Of a stretch of 64,000 nucleotides of DNA, positions 33,504 to 44,800 are shown in pieces. Position 1 is the first letter of the stretch, and the number at the start of each line of letters is the position of its first letter. The translations under genes were made by a program, and so were the position numbers. The DNA comes from Chlorokybus atmophyticus (taxonomy: Eukaryota; Streptophyta; Chlorokybophyceae; Chlorokybales; Chlorokybaceae), in contig RHPI01002048.1 of assembly GCA_009103225.1 (NCBI GenBank), forward strand, positions 1 to 64,000, read 5' to 3'. The notes below the pieces were generated by a model, which did not search any database, was not told the origin of the DNA, and saw only the letters and a program-made list of their open reading frames with translations.

Positions 33504-36248
33504 CGGAGTGCAGTGCAGATGCTGAACGGTGATGTGGATGCAATGTAACACGCAAAACTTACATGCGCACTCTTACCTACGGTCGCCTTCAACATCAGCA
33601 ACATCAAGCCGTTGAAGTCTGTAAGATATGCGCATGTATAGATGTAAGCATTGTCGTCGTCCGTAAGTGCATGCATGGGTAATACATTTAAGGTTTGTGT
33701 GAGATAGAGTTTCACAGATGACATGCGCGAGCAAATGCATTGGACTAATCTGTAACATTTCGTTAATAATGCAAGTTGATGCATTGTTGTTAATAATTGT
33801 ATACATGTTATATGATTATTATGCAATGTATTTTCACATGGCATTGCTCATGTTGAAGTCAATCCATGAACCTATGAACACGCTTTTGTGTAGGGCCGAA
33901 CGTAGGTTTGGGCATGACCAAAGGAACAGAGGACAAGAACTCAGACATTACTGTTATTTCAAGGTTCATATAATCTTATTTTGTTCCGGCAGAACAAAAC
34001 AAGCAATAATTATCAGTGACCGAACGAACCATTGAGGTATTAGACAAAAATATACACAAGATCCGTGAATGAGTTACACATAACATACATAATAAGTTAT
34101 AATTTATCAGCATGATCACATGCAAAACCCAACGTGAAACATCTTATCATTGATGGCACATTTGTTATTAAACATCATGAATTTTAAATCATGTATTTGA
34201 CAATAGTGTGACGCCAAGTCACGAAGCATCACGTGTGACGCATAATCACGCTGTAATGCAACGTGATCATACGTGGTACTGTGGTCATTTAAGGCTCGTT
34301 CCCACCATGCATGCAGAACGAAAGAATCATGTTCTTTGCGACCCTTATTTCGTCCAATATGTTGACCATTAACGTGAGAACGAACAAAGAACGTTTTTTG
34401 TTTTATTCAACATAGTTGTTATGTCGCAGCCCTACTTTGTGTATAACGCTGATGTATCCAAATAACTCCATCGGTTGCCTGCAGCTCATATGCATACACA
34501 TACCATTGTTGATGTGGCGAGCGAGATTTGAACAGTGTACGAAAATAATGGGAAAATGCACTACGATAACTGCTTGTTTGATTTTAAGATTCTACGCATA
34601 CACAATCAGCGTACCGTGCCGTGCCACGTCTCCTCGAAAGCCATGTCACCTCGATACAAACCCTAACACATGTCCACCATGCTGCTACTTATACACACCA
34701 CCGCAACTCCATGCAATGTCTGTTCCTTCTACCCATACAATAGCATGTCTAGCTACATGTGTAGTGAACAGGCTACACAAGGGTGACGATGATAATGCCC
34801 TCCTCCTTGCAGATGTACTTGCTGAGCAGGGTACGATGGTATGTGCCAGTGTCACACGCTCACAACATTAATCTCAGCTAAGGCACCAATTGCATACAAC
34901 ACAAGAAGATGTATTACATTAATGTTATGGCATTTGTAACTGAGTATGGTAACTTGCTGACCAGATAGCTACATCTTTTCAGTCACACTACTCATGCAAT
35001 GAACAAGTCAATGACACATGGCTTAATCTAGCACAACCAACTAGGGAATGCATTAGCCCATGATCAAAGCTACTTGGACAAGTTTGCTCTCCTTCAAGCT
35101 CTGATCCACGCCTTCAAGGATGAGATATTTCGTCTCCATGACCAGCTTTTGACTGCCACATGGATGCCCACTCCTTCCACTAGTCCTTCTCCACTCACAA
35201 CTCCCAAAATAGCCCTTGATTACTCCCATCAAATCTTGGTTACGCTGATGTCCGGTTACATTGGCTGTAACTCACCAAAGACACTTCCCCTCACTCAATA
35301 ACTTCCACATCTACCTTTCCATCACAAACCCTACAGACATTATTGTCTAGATATGTTTCTACAAGCAAATCCAACTACACCATGCCTACAACCAGCCCAT
35401 AATATATTATTGCCCTATAAAGTAGTCATATCCCAAGACAATCCAGCTCAAGTCCTTTACCGGCATGACAACCGCTTTCTATGAGTAAGGTTATTTTTCA
35501 CGACATTGCATTCATGGTAAGCGCGTTTCATCAATTGTGTTGATGCAATTTGATCGTTTTGTATGCAATGTCATAACGATGTTTAATCATGCAAATACAT
35601 ACAAGAATTATTCATCACAGTTCATGACGTTAATTCAAAATGTACATGCGCTTGCGGTCATGTTTATATCAATAAAAACATACAGCAACGTGAGCATTAC
35701 GTTGACTCACAGTGATCCGAGTACTTATAATGTCAAAAAACGTGTTACGTATAATGCATATGCAATATGTATGTATGCATAAAATCAACCCCGTGTGAGA
35801 TAATCGATTAACATGCATGTTATTTTACGGTACTTTGAGCAAATATTTGTTGAGTACTTGGTGAAATTGAAGTGTTGTGAACTTGTGATAGCGTCTGCAT
35901 CACATGTTGAAAAATGGTGTATTTAAGACATTACGCGTAACTTGATAGATATTGCATTAAGAATAGTGCATTAATTAAACATATTGTTATGGTCACGAAT
36001 GCTAAAGTTGACAAAGTGCAAGCAATCACGCATACACCTGCGACATAAGTTGATACTTAGTATAATTTATTGTAAGTAGATTTGTGCATCATGGCACGCC
36101 TCTCGAAGGGCATATGCTATTTGTTTGTACGTCTTAAGTCAGCATCAAGTTTTATGTAGCTATATCACTCTTAAATGCATGACGCTCGGTGACATAGCGC
36201 ACTGAATGTGCACTGTGTGCAGATAACATCATGATTGGTGTATGCACT

Positions 36249-36458
36249 GAAGTTTATTGATAGCAAGCACTTACATTTGTGGATTGCAATCTGTGTTGCA
36301 CCAAATAGCCAATGATCGTTAGGCAAAGTGTTTGTACTAGTAGTCTTGTGCTTGCTAGCAACGAAGTTTATTGTTGGCAAGCACGGACATTTCACGAGTG
36401 CAATTTGTGTTGCACATGTCTATCATTAATTTTTAAACAAAGCGTTTGTACTAGTAGT
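36249..36458. repeat. Tandem direct repeat, period 114
   Basis: Copy 1 36249-36344 and copy 2 36363-36458 share GAAGTTTATTG, GGCAAGCAC/AGCAAGCAC, TGCAAT.TGTGTTGCA, CAAAG.GTTTGTACTAGTAGT and spacing, with substitutions and small indels between them. Non-coding. Confidence 0.85.
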
Positions 36459-36513
36459 AGTTCAATAGTCACATGCAACAACAGTGGCGCTCTGCTAAGT
36501 TTGCAACACAAAT

Positions 36514-36533
36514 CCTAAGTCTTCGGACTTAGG
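36514..36533 (+). repeat. Small hairpin with a TTCG tetraloop
   Basis: CCTAAGTC-TTCG-GACTTAGG: an 8-bp perfect stem closed by C(TTCG)G, the very stable RNA tetraloop. Further CTTAGG/CCTAAG words follow within 35 bases. Whether it is transcribed is unknown. Confidence 0.9.
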
Positions 36534-36709
36534 CTAAAACTTAGGCCCCCATCTTGTTCTCCATGCCTAAGTTACATTTGCAGGAGTTCGTGTATCTCGG
36601 CCATCGCCGGGCAAGTCGCCTACGTGCTGCAGCGTGCACACATGCTATGGCAAATCATGGAGCGATGAGCAGCGGAGCCTGTGGCAGCGATGCCGGGGTA
36701 GCCATCGGT

Positions 36710-36711
<2 letters not shown>

Positions 36712-36798
<87 letters not shown>

Positions 36799-36799
36799 N

Positions 36800-36839
<40 letters not shown>
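36712..36839. repeat. (GA)n microsatellite with one N
   Basis: About 64 uninterrupted GA units with an N at 36799. Length in the assembly is unreliable. Confidence 0.97.
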
Positions 36840-36840
<1 letters not shown>

Positions 36841-37461
36841 CCAGTACATGCCAACAATTCAAACGCAATCGCCTGGAGTAACCAGTCTGCAAATGCAACT
36901 GCACATGTTGCCGCACCAGACCAGTTTCCGCCTAAGTCACAGCTATTCAGCTACTCACACACAAAACTACTTGAACCTGTACCTCCGAGAATCTTGGCAC
37001 CATTGCGCTCCAAGAGTTGAATTTTTTTCAAAGACTCAGTCCGGAGCAGAGTCTATGCAGCAGGGCACTTGGGGTATTTGGGACAACCACTTGCTGGACA
37101 ACTCGGGGCGCAACTAGCAGGCCTGACTAGAGCCGTGGAGTTGGTCGTCTGCGACATAGACTTATAGTGATGTCATGTGGGCTGTTTGAACACACTACTA
37201 GGTGCACGTGTGTGTGCGTGTATGCACGCGCGTGTGTGTGCGTGGATGCCCACGCGCGCACGCAGACACACATATGCTCTCGTGAAGCGCGCATGTACGT
37301 TTCAACTCGTATGACAGACACTATGGCTCTCAGATCTCAGACAACGACATCTGTTCGCAGATACCAATAGTTCTTTATAACACTTTCGTCAACCGCCGGC
37401 GATAGCAACTTTTGGAGTCAACCCAACACCACACAACTACCCCTCCCCTCCCACTCCTCCT

Positions 37462-37462
37462 G

Positions 37463-37505
<43 letters not shown>

Positions 37506-37519
37506 CGCGTGTGTGTGTG
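37462..37519. repeat. (TG)n/(CG)n run
   Basis: Alternating TG, then CG, then TG: a sequence prone to left-handed DNA. A similar but shorter TG/CG-rich stretch lies at about 37201-37270. Confidence 0.9.
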
Positions 37520-37773
37520 AGTGCGCTAACATGCCTGCACGTATGCACGGTTGTTGTGCATGAGTGGGCGCATACGCACACATGCGAGCATACATGCACG
37601 CGATTCTGTGTGTGGGTGTGCTTTCGTGCCTGCCTTGCGCGACGAGGCGTTTACACTCACTTGTGCGGAGGAATGCACGTCAGGTGAAGCGCTCGCGGGA
37701 TTGGAACGATGAGCTAAAGAGGTCGTCGACTTAAACACCGCTGCTCCTTTCCGCGAAACACAACATCGTACGC

Positions 37774-39270
37774 TCAACAAGCAGGCGCATGCGCGCATTG
37801 CATGGTCGATGTGCCTTGCGCACTGCGCAAGCCGTATTGTCCTGTCCGGAACGAAACGTCTGCAGCAATCGGGATACCCGCCGCAGAATATATCGCCCCA
37901 CCAACAAAGGTGTTCTGATTCCACAATAACAACACCAGGTAAACCCGCTGACTGCATCCCCCCACCCTCACCACCAACTCCTTACTCTAACCTTTATCGG
38001 TGTCCGTACTTGCGTCCCCTTCACCACCATTCCTCATCCTCATCGTCCCCTTCCCCACCCCACCCACATTCCCCCCCATGCCTCCTCCCCATCCATCTCC
38101 AGCACACCCCTCTCACATCCACATCCCTCCTCACAATTATCGGGCAGCAGCCGAGGCAGTGGGGGGAGATTGTGGGTGTGAGTTGGGTCGGTAGGTCTTC
38201 ACCACAACCGCGAAGATGATGCGCATGTGCGTGGGTGCGTGGGTGTGGGTCATCACAGGCTGCTTTTACCTTACCTTCGCGGGCTGTGTTGTATAAGCCG
38301 AGGTGAAGACGGATTCCAACAAGGGGGGAAGCAAGTAGGAGTCAGTCCAGGACCGACACGTTGTCAGCAAGCTGTGGGATGCACATGCGTCCCTGTGTAC
38401 CCGTGTTGGCGTGCTTGGGTGCGTGTCTCTTACTTATCTGGGTTGAAGGATGATGCTGGCCCGCAGCTGTCTCCGGCGTCAACGTGGCCGCCACACGATG
38501 AAAGCTCTCTCCTTATCAGCGGACACGACACCGGGAAAACGTTACTGCTCCTCATGTCAACTGTCAATGAGACACGCCTGTGTGCGAGTGCGTGTGTGCG
38601 TTTGTTGTGTTGGTGGGTTAAATGTTGTGAATGTCTTTCTTTGTGACAATACTCGCCAGTGAAGGTTGTTTTGAGAGCGTCGGCAAGGAAACCAAAGTTC
38701 CAGCAGCGAAACAACGACCCAAGCGTCACAAACTCAGCCGGTGGTTTGACTATCGTAGACCCTGACACGCCAACAACACACATTATTCATCACAACAACT
38801 GCGTGCGCGTGTAGCCACAAATCCTTACGTTTGGGTCCCCCATTCTGGAAAAGGTTGCTTTGGTGAGGCATTCCGGTACGTGTATGGAGAAGAAGCTTGC
38901 GAGGCGTGCGGGGCGACTAGTTGTCTTGCGGGTGACCGTGTACGTAAAGGTGGTCCTGCCACCTGCTGCTGTGGACACTGAGGAGGCGTGGGTGTAGGCG
39001 ACGGACTCCGTCGCCTCGTTGGACACAAAATTTGAGCTGCAAGCAGCTATGGAGAAAGAGAGAGTGTTACATATAGGAGGCTGCACGCACACGCACACGG
39101 GTATGCACACACCTGCACGCACACACGTACACGCCTGCATGTGTGACAGATGTAGAGGACATGACGGGTGATCATATGACTTACATGCTATCACCTTCGG
39201 TTGTGTGGAGCAAGGTGAGGGACAGCAGGGTCACAACAAGCAGCAAGCAGGCCTGTGTGTGAAGAGACAT
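37774..39270 (-). CDS. Predicted secreted protein of unknown family (tentative, 6 exons)
   Basis: Proposed exons: 39195-39270, 38829-39046, 38653-38761, 38434-38544, 38275-38371, 37774-37914. The first exon encodes a clear signal peptide (MSLHTQACLLLVVTLLSLTL...). Next is a Ser/Thr-rich beta-looking segment (STAAGGRTTFTYTVTRKTT, SFFSIHVPECL), then FVTLGSLFRCWNFGF, a Cys-bearing stretch (FPVSCPLIRREL) and a final GAIYSAAGIPIAADVSFRTG. Conserved-looking Cys residues suggest disulfides outside the cell. Exons 3 to 6 join in phase. The exon 2-3 junction does not with the obvious donor at 38828; it needs a weaker donor about 10 bases further on (ATTT|GTGGCT), or there is a frame error. I do not recognise the family; an algal extracellular matrix or adhesion protein is only a guess. 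Confidence 0.45.
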
Positions 39271-41808
39271 GTTGCTTCGACCACATAACCACATCATGTC
39301 ACCGTGCATCACCATGGCTTTCTTGGCCAAGTCGAGTCAAGTCAGGGTCTCCAGCATGCAAAACAAACTGACCTGCATGCGGGCACAACAGAATCAGAGA
39401 GCGAACAGCAGCTGATGACTGATGCAAGTAAGCAACATGTCGGGAAGTATCACGACTCACCTCTCTCTTGGCCGACAGGCAGGGCACCAGTGCTGACATG
39501 CAGGACTGTGCATGATTACCTGCTGTGCGTACGCATCTGCAGTTCACCTGCTTTCCCCCGACACAGAAGAAGCAAACTTTCCTGCATGCTTGCGTTGTCA
39601 TGCTGTTTGTGGTGTTAGGTATGCTGGTGAGTGAACATGCAGCAAGGTATAGCGGCAACCGTGCAGAAGAAAACAACGCTCAACCGTTGCCAAAGGCCTA
39701 AGTTAAGGGTTATCACAAAGCATAACAAGCCGTCTTTAGCGTATACGTCGATGTGTCTGTAGAGTACCGTACAGCATGCTGTGTGTATTGTGCTGTTAGC
39801 ATCTGCTGCCGAATAATGGGCACTCCTTAGCGTTTTGTCTGTCAAGTCGACATGTTTGTGAGCAGCGAGCATCTGATGTGTTATGTTGCATGAAGTCCTT
39901 GACGAGTACACATACAGTGCAGCAAAGATACGGTGACCATGTTGACTACCATGCATCAAAGCACCTTTGCCTGCAGCTGCTGCCGTACGCATACACTGTG
40001 TGCATGTGTACACACACGTGCATGTGCAATCGAGACAAGCCCGTCCCTCCCAAGGGGGGAGGAGGGGGGCTACCCATGTGGCCACGCATAAGGTAATTGG
40101 TAAGGCGGATGTGCACCCTCCGTGGAGCATGGGTACTAACACTGCTGATTGGGCGATGTGTACAATATGTATATGCGCGCGCTCGTGAGCGTGTGAACGC
40201 CCGTCCGTCACACGCAGCAATACTGCATGATGTGACTGACAGTTGTGCGAGGGCAGTGTGCATTACCCACAAGCTGGTGACGGCATGCACAGGCATGCAA
40301 TCGACAGCATACTATGCAGGATTTCACCAGTTGAAGAGCACGACAAGATACTCAATGGCTAGAGCGTAAAGGGGCTCAGTCTCCGAGCGTATGTGCTATG
40401 CACTGGCTAGAAGCTCCTCCGCATGTTGTTCGAGACGAGAGGGAGGTATGTCGGTATATAGACCTGATGGATTGTCTGGCACACGCAAACACACAGTGTG
40501 CAAGCCAATCTTGGATTTGCCTGTGCACTACAGCGAGCTCAGGGTGTGGCTGCGTCGGAGAGAGCGATGACATCCGTGAGTGCATCTTCCGGGTTGGCTG
40601 CCACTGCGACCTGCTCCTATGACGACCCTGTCCGACGTGGCAGTGCTCTTGGCGTGAGGCCTACGCAGCTTATGCGCGCTAGCGTTCATGGCTGTATTGT
40701 CATGTGTCTTCGCGTTGCGTTTGTTGTTTTTGGTTTGCGTTGTTGTGTTAGCGTTATGGCTTTTGCACTGGGACCTTGTGAGCGTTTTACATAAAGCGGT
40801 CGGACTCTGAATGTGCTGAATCAGGTCTCCGCCCTCGTCCTGTTACATGTGACAATGCATGGCCTCACGTCGCATGGTAGGCCTTGCTTTGTTCAAGTTG
40901 GTATGATGTGTGTTTTGCAATTGCATGCTTTGCCTTTGCGAGTGATCACTGTGCGCTCCGTATGCACATGGCCTGACTTAGACTGCTACTACTCGCACGG
41001 TGAAAACACACGGCACACCACTAGAAGTGTATCATGTTACCATCTGCAAGCAACACGAGTGTGTACAACCCCGTACCAAGCGGTGCGCGCATATTATGAG
41101 AATTTTCACCACTTCAAACAAAAGGATTAGATAGAGCAAACTTACAGAAAACTGCAGAGGAAAATGAAGACAAAAAGTCTTGTTGTAAAAATCATCTTTT
41201 ATTTACTGCACTTGACTTTCATTATGGGTACCACCTGAAACCTTTTCAAATTCGATAGTGAAATCATTATACGCCATATGTATTGCTGTAATAATAGGTG
41301 AGAGACATTGTCTTTGTCAAGTTTTAACAATCAACTTATTAATCTTTCTTTCATTTTACTCTACTTCACATAGCGTTCAAGAAACCTGCCAAATACTACT
41401 ACAGCGCAACTAATACATCCCTAGCCTGACTGGCAGGCAAACAAGACAATCACCACACTTGCATTGGCATTGTTGCCTTTTGAATTGTGGCAAGCTTTGC
41501 CTGTGACAACAAGCACATCGACTGGTTTGAATGCAATGCGAATGAGATCTACAAGGCAGCACATTCCAATTAGCGAGCGCGAGTGATAATGGTGGACTAA
41601 CAGATGGATGAATGGTGGCTACCCTGCGCAAGTTACCTAACCACAACAAGACCTCAGCAATGCTGTCACGGTGAAGCAGCAAAGTGAAGCACACAGCCAG
41701 CATGCTTGCAGCGTTGCCAAAGCCAAACATGAACTACAACTCGCTAGCAGGATGTTAGCGAGTCTAAGCTGCGCGCACTAACCCAACATGCATCTTGCCT
41801 CAACAGCT
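39271..41808. other. Intergenic, no gene seen
   Basis: Between the tentative secreted protein (-) and the 3' end of PNPase (-). No exon with both splice sites and sensible composition was found. AT-rich from about 41100 to 41400. The last few hundred bases are probably PNPase 3' UTR. Confidence 0.5.
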
Positions 41809-44800
41809 TCAACTCTCCTTGTTTATTTGAAAACGGGGCTTGCTTCGCGCACCAGCTGCCTCCACGCATGTCAATGACAGCTCCTGGCCGACGTAGTTGC
41901 CGTGGACATTAAGGCCCTGCCAAACAGACGCATGTAGTTCACAACTGACGAAACAACTGCGCGATGACGCACTTGCCATGGAGAACACATCCAGCAGAAC
42001 GAACATGCATGTCAACCAAAGGTCCAAAAGCTTGTTTTGGGAGTTTACTTACAGGAGTTGTGACAACAATGCCTTCCACCGGTCGCCCTTCAATGCGGAG
42101 CCCGACGACGAGTGAAGACCGCGTCACTCGCTTGACCACCGCAGCATATTGCTTTCCAACAGCCGCTTCAGCCGGGTTGTGAGCGGCATGCTGCGCCGAC
42201 TCACCGGACTGTTGTTGTGATTGTTGCTCGGCGCCGTCCTTGTTCCTTCCTATGCTTTGCAGTCGCTGGCCGAAGCTGCGAGCAAAGCTATGCGGCTCGT
42301 CGGCCCTGTTGAATGCGTCCCTGCCTTGCTGTTCGGATGACTCATTTGATGATACAGTACCATTAGCTAGACTTGAGGAAGCTTCCCTCAAACCGCCTGA
42401 CGATGGCAAAAGCGTCTTGCGTGACAGGCGAACGTTGCCGCGTATGTCGCGGCCAATGCATTGGACGGTCAGCTCTTGCCCGATCGACAGCACATCCTCC
42501 ACGCGTATAACCTGCATGTATGCATCATGGGCACCAACACCAACACCAACACCAACACCAACACCAACACCAACACCAACACCAACATCATCGTCATCAG
42601 CATCACAACTTAATACTTCATCGTCCAACTTACCCGTTCATGGTCAAGTTCTGATATGTGCAGCAAGGCTTGTCGGCCTGACGGGAACTCCACAAACGCG
42701 CCGTAGTCTTTAATGGCGACGACGTTCACGTTGTACTTCTCGCCGACTTCCAACTCCTTGCCAGCCACTTCTTCGACTCGCTTCTTGACAGATGCGTAGA
42801 GCTCGGCGGAGGGCGCGAAGATGCTGACTGTGCCGTCCTCGGACACAGTCAGCTTCGCCCCGTACGCGGCCTCCATGGCTTTGATGTTGGAGCCGCTCGG
42901 GCCGATGATGCGGCCGAGGAACTCCTTGTCGATGCTGATGCGGCCGAAGCGCGGCGCGCTGTCCTTGAACGACTCCTCAGGACGCGCGATCGCCGCCTCC
43001 ATCTGATCGAGGAGACGAAGCCTTGCAGACTGTGCGTTGTGCATGCCTTCAACGAGCACCTGCACCAACAAACCGGCACGTTACACACAACACGCACCCA
43101 ATGCCAATGGCAAGTGACTAACACACGTGCAAGCCATGCCACGCATGCACGCGCACACACACAGCACACATACGCACAAGCATCATCCCCCCCCNNNNNN
43201 NNNNNNNNNNNNNNNNNNNNNNNNNNNNNNNNNNNNNNNNNNNNNNNNNNNNNNNNNNNNNNNNNNNNNNNNNNNNNNNNNNNNNNNNNNNNNNNNNNNN
43301 NNNNNNNNNNNNNNNNNNNNNNNNNNNNNNNNNNNNNNNNNNNNNNNNNNNNNNNNNNNNNNNNNNNNNNNNNNNNNNNNNNNNNNNNNNNNNNNNNNNN
43401 NNNNNNNNNNNNNNNNNNNNNNNNNNNNNNNNNNNACATTAACTCATGTTGCTGACCTCAATGGGAATGCCGGGGAGTTTGACATCCAGTTGGATGGCTG
43501 TGACACCTTTGCGCGTGCCTGCGACTTTGTAGTCCATGTCGCCAAAGTGGTCCTCAATGCCCAGGATGTCCGTGATCAGCTTGTAGTTCTGAATCTTGTT
43601 GGTCCAAGGGTCCATGTCGGCGACGAGGCCGATGGAGATGCCGGCCACGTGCTCCTTGATGGGCACGCCGGCGTTCATGAGCGCCATGCTGCCGCCGCAC
43701 ACGGTCGCCATTGAGCTCGAACCATCCGAAGCGAGCACCATCGAGTTGAGCCTAATGGAGAATGGGAACTCGTCTATTGAGGGCATGACAGCTACAAGGG
43801 ACTTCTCCGCCAACATGCCTGGCATCAAATTGAGAAGTGATACGCGAGTAAGCTCGTGAGGACAACATGCATGAACAACACACATAGCTCAAGACACTTT
43901 ACCGTGGCCGATCTCTCTTCGGTTGACGCCGCCAAGCTTGCCGACTTCGTTCACGGAGAATGGCGGAAACCCGTAGTGGACGTAGAATGGCTTCGACGGG
44001 GGTCCGACAAGCGCATTCGATCGCAAGCTGTCGTCAAGGCCGCCCAGAGTCACAGTACACAATGTCTGCATGGACGCAAGACAGGTTGAGAAGGAGAGTT
44101 GAACCTTGCGCTTTGTGCAGGGAACGACATAGCACTGAGAGAGATGCAACATACGGCACTGGTGATGGTAAGTGTGATGTGCTTATTTTAAGTTGGTGTG
44201 GTTCATGCCTGTGTGCTACCCCTGGAGAACAATGAAGACCCGTGCACAATTGGCAGGATGTCGGGCTCGCATTGGATATCGCGGATCTCTTGCAGCTGGC
44301 GGCCGTCGCAACGCACGCCGTTCTGCAGCACATTGTTACGGAGTACCTGCACGTCATCCAGGTGAGTAACAGCCCAAGTGCAATGGTGCGCTGGCAAGCA
44401 TTGCCGATGAAACAAAAGCTTGAAGCCAGCACCTTGGATTGCAGCGCGGATACTGCGGCAGTAGTTTCTGCAACATCAATGTGGCGAACGGCCTCTATGG
44501 TTGAAGTATGCATCTGCGAAAGAGCTTTGCTTCGACCTGCCTATAAAACGTCGGTTACAAGGTAAGTGATGGCACGACATACTCACACAAAGGCGCGCGG
44601 CGCGACAGACAGTGCGCATGATGCAGTTCTCTTTACTATGCAAATGGCTGTACATACAGTGCGAGCCCATTTTGCTATGAGGGATGGCGACCATGCATGC
44701 ACCATGTACCTTGTCTAAAGATCCATCCATTAAGATCTGTTCCACAGTGTCATTCGCGTAGGCCTCTACCCGCTGACTAATCAGATCCGGCACCTGGAAG

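Larger units (their letters stand above)
32843..37773. other. Gene-poor block, AT-rich 33.4-36.5 kb
   Basis: The first part is the TM9SF upstream region. Two stretches on the + strand look exon-like: an open frame from ATG 32899 ending TACAG|GGTAAG near 33098, and one ending GCGGAG|GTAAGT near 33366. They do not join in phase to anything I recognise. Beyond 33.4 kb there is AT-rich DNA with a pogo-like terminal repeat (33445), a 114-base direct repeat (36249), a TTCG hairpin (36514), a GA microsatellite (36712) and TG/CG runs (37201-37520). Open frames at 34.4-35.8 kb show no family signal. Confidence 0.55.

Noticed and set aside
36554-37117. 187-codon open frame with an Arg-Glu repeat
   Set aside because: It is the (GA)n microsatellite read in frame, with an N inside and no family signal.
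37201-37640. CRISPR-like or telomere-like array
   Set aside because: Only TG/CG dinucleotide runs without spacer structure or a telomeric unit.
40398-40794. Possible gene from overlapping open frames on the + strand
   Set aside because: Hydrophobic low-information frames with no consistent splice sites and no recognisable motif.
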